Shown here piece after piece: positions 63,390 through 64,000 of a stretch of DNA of 64,000 bases. The DNA is from JBCBAP01 sp038532435 (GTDB lineage Bacteria; Pseudomonadota; Alphaproteobacteria; Rhodobacterales; Rhodobacteraceae). The notes beneath the pieces are model-generated. The model saw nothing but the letters and a program-made list of their open reading frames with translations, had not been told where the DNA came from and did no database searches. The translations under genes and the position numbers were made by a program. The stretch spans positions 1 through 64,000 of the forward strand of contig JBCBAP010000012.1 in the NCBI GenBank assembly GCA_038532435.1. Direction: 5' to 3'. The first letter of the stretch is position 1; every line of letters starts with the position of its first letter.

Positions 63390-64000
63390 TCGCCCAGCGC
63401 TCCTCTGAGCAGTCTCCGGTTGAGCGCGAGATACTCCGCGGTCTCCTCCAGCGCAACGTCGAGCATCCGCTGCATCTCCGTCGCCTCATCGGTACGGCCC
63501 AGCAACCGCAGGCGCTCGATCCGCGGGCGCACCATGGACTGCATGACTTCGCTCGCGGCGGTTTCGATGCGGATCTCCTCCCGGAAGTAGCGCGCGCCAT
63601 TGTCCCGGGCGTAGCGGCCATACTTCGCGGTGAAGTCGTCGACGGTGCCGCCGTTGCGCATCCAGCGGGCAAAGCGCTGGGCGTGGCCGATCTCGTGGGC
63701 GACCTCGTTGATTGCCACCAGTTCGTTATACTGGCTCGACCAGTAGCCCCTCACATGGGTGGGATATCCGATGTCCGGCCTGATCCGCAGGCGACGGGTT
63801 CCGAAATTGAAGGAGCTCGAGGTACCCTCCGCCCCCAGCCTGATCGTGGACACGAGCCGGTCGAGCTCCGGCCCCGACAGGCCCATCCGCCGGGCAACAT
63901 CGTAGACGAGCTTGCGCGCCTGGTTCTGGTTCCTGATCGCGCCACGCAGGGAGACGATGCCCGCTTCCCCCGCCTGCAACTTTCGCGCCCGCTCCAGCAG
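63386..64000 (-). CDS. Zincin-motif protein (HEIGH), 5' end beyond window
   Basis: The frame is open to the window edge (about 204 residues visible), so the in-frame TTG near 63979 is unlikely to be the true start and the N-terminus is missing. NEVAHEIGHAQRFARW carries an HExGH zinc-peptidase motif with a preceding hydrophobic helix, and EEIRIETAASEVM supplies a possible third ligand about 50 residues on. No family is named with confidence. A C-terminal toxin-like metallopeptidase domain of a larger protein, or a conserved stand-alone peptidase, are both possible. Confidence 0.65.
   Translation of the reverse strand: MLERARKLQAGEAGIVSLRGAIRNQNQARKLVYDVARRMGLSGPELDRLVSTIRLGAEGTSSSFNFGTRRLRIRPDIGYPTHVRGYWSSQYNELVAINEVAHEIGHAQRFARWMRNGGTVDDFTAKYGRYARDNGARYFREEIRIETAASEVMQSMVRPRIERLRLLGRTDEATEMQRMLDVALEETAEYLALNRRLLRGALGE

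Overview
The window is about 64 kb of GC-rich DNA whose gene content points to an alphaproteobacterium, most likely of the Rhodobacterales. The reasons are a choline/betaine locus of the choXWV-betI-betA type, an intracellular PHA depolymerase, many solute-binding-protein ABC importers in tight overlapping operons, and two very large proteins without signal peptides that look like substrates of a leaderless export route. The taxonomic call is inference: there is no rRNA gene, and only one tRNA (Thr, UGU) is present.

Layout. 1-2.2 kb: 3' part of a hybrid sensor kinase. 2.2-8.0 kb: a 1906-residue RTX/LamG/PA14 protein with an internally duplicated module block. 8.4-11.9 kb: HpcH/HpaI-type aldolase, divergent from a NitT/TauT-type ABC importer. 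12.2-13.9 kb: an ABC-2 exporter. 14.1-25.4 kb: a probable oligosaccharide operon (phytanoyl-CoA dioxygenase-like oxygenase, metallo-beta-lactamase-fold protein, five-gene Opp-type importer, GH38 alpha-mannosidase), divergent from an AraC regulator. Three TTGAT half-sites lie 20-21 bp apart in the shared intergenic region. 25.4-35.0 kb: mostly housekeeping and conserved genes (GNAT, asd, Popeye-like cNMP-binding membrane protein, beta-carbonic anhydrase, M17 aminopeptidase, NlpC/P60, YgjP-like zincin, PHA depolymerase).

35.3-40.3 kb looks like an islet next to tRNA-Thr. It holds a decayed IS3-type transposase, a Bcr/CflA-type drug efflux gene, an AraC regulator, an SDR oxidoreductase and a decayed IS6-type transposase. 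A 10-bp copy of the tRNA 3' end lies just after the SDR gene. The efflux gene is preceded by what looks like a complete transcription attenuator: promoter, strong Shine-Dalgarno, 16-codon leader peptide, an antiterminator arm inside the leader ORF, and a terminator whose U-tract ends at the efflux start codon. This is the strongest candidate for an undescribed regulatory system here.

40.3-47.5 kb: an operon of GntR regulator, sulfatase, NMT1-type ABC importer and nucleoside hydrolase, divergent from a guanine deaminase; together they suggest uptake and breakdown of a purine nucleoside, perhaps sulfated. 48.3-53.5 kb: choline uptake and oxidation, with a palindromic BetI-type operator. 54.4-58.5 kb: a giant G8-domain/beta-helix (CEMIP-like) protein with a proline/acid-rich linker and three C-terminal repeats. 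58.7-62.9 kb: a second PhyH-like oxygenase, a malonyl-CoA-synthetase-like enzyme, and an ArsR-permease pair. 63.0-64.0 kb: a protein with an HEIGH zincin motif, cut by the window edge, overlapping a small acidic partner; a toxin/immunity-like arrangement is possible.
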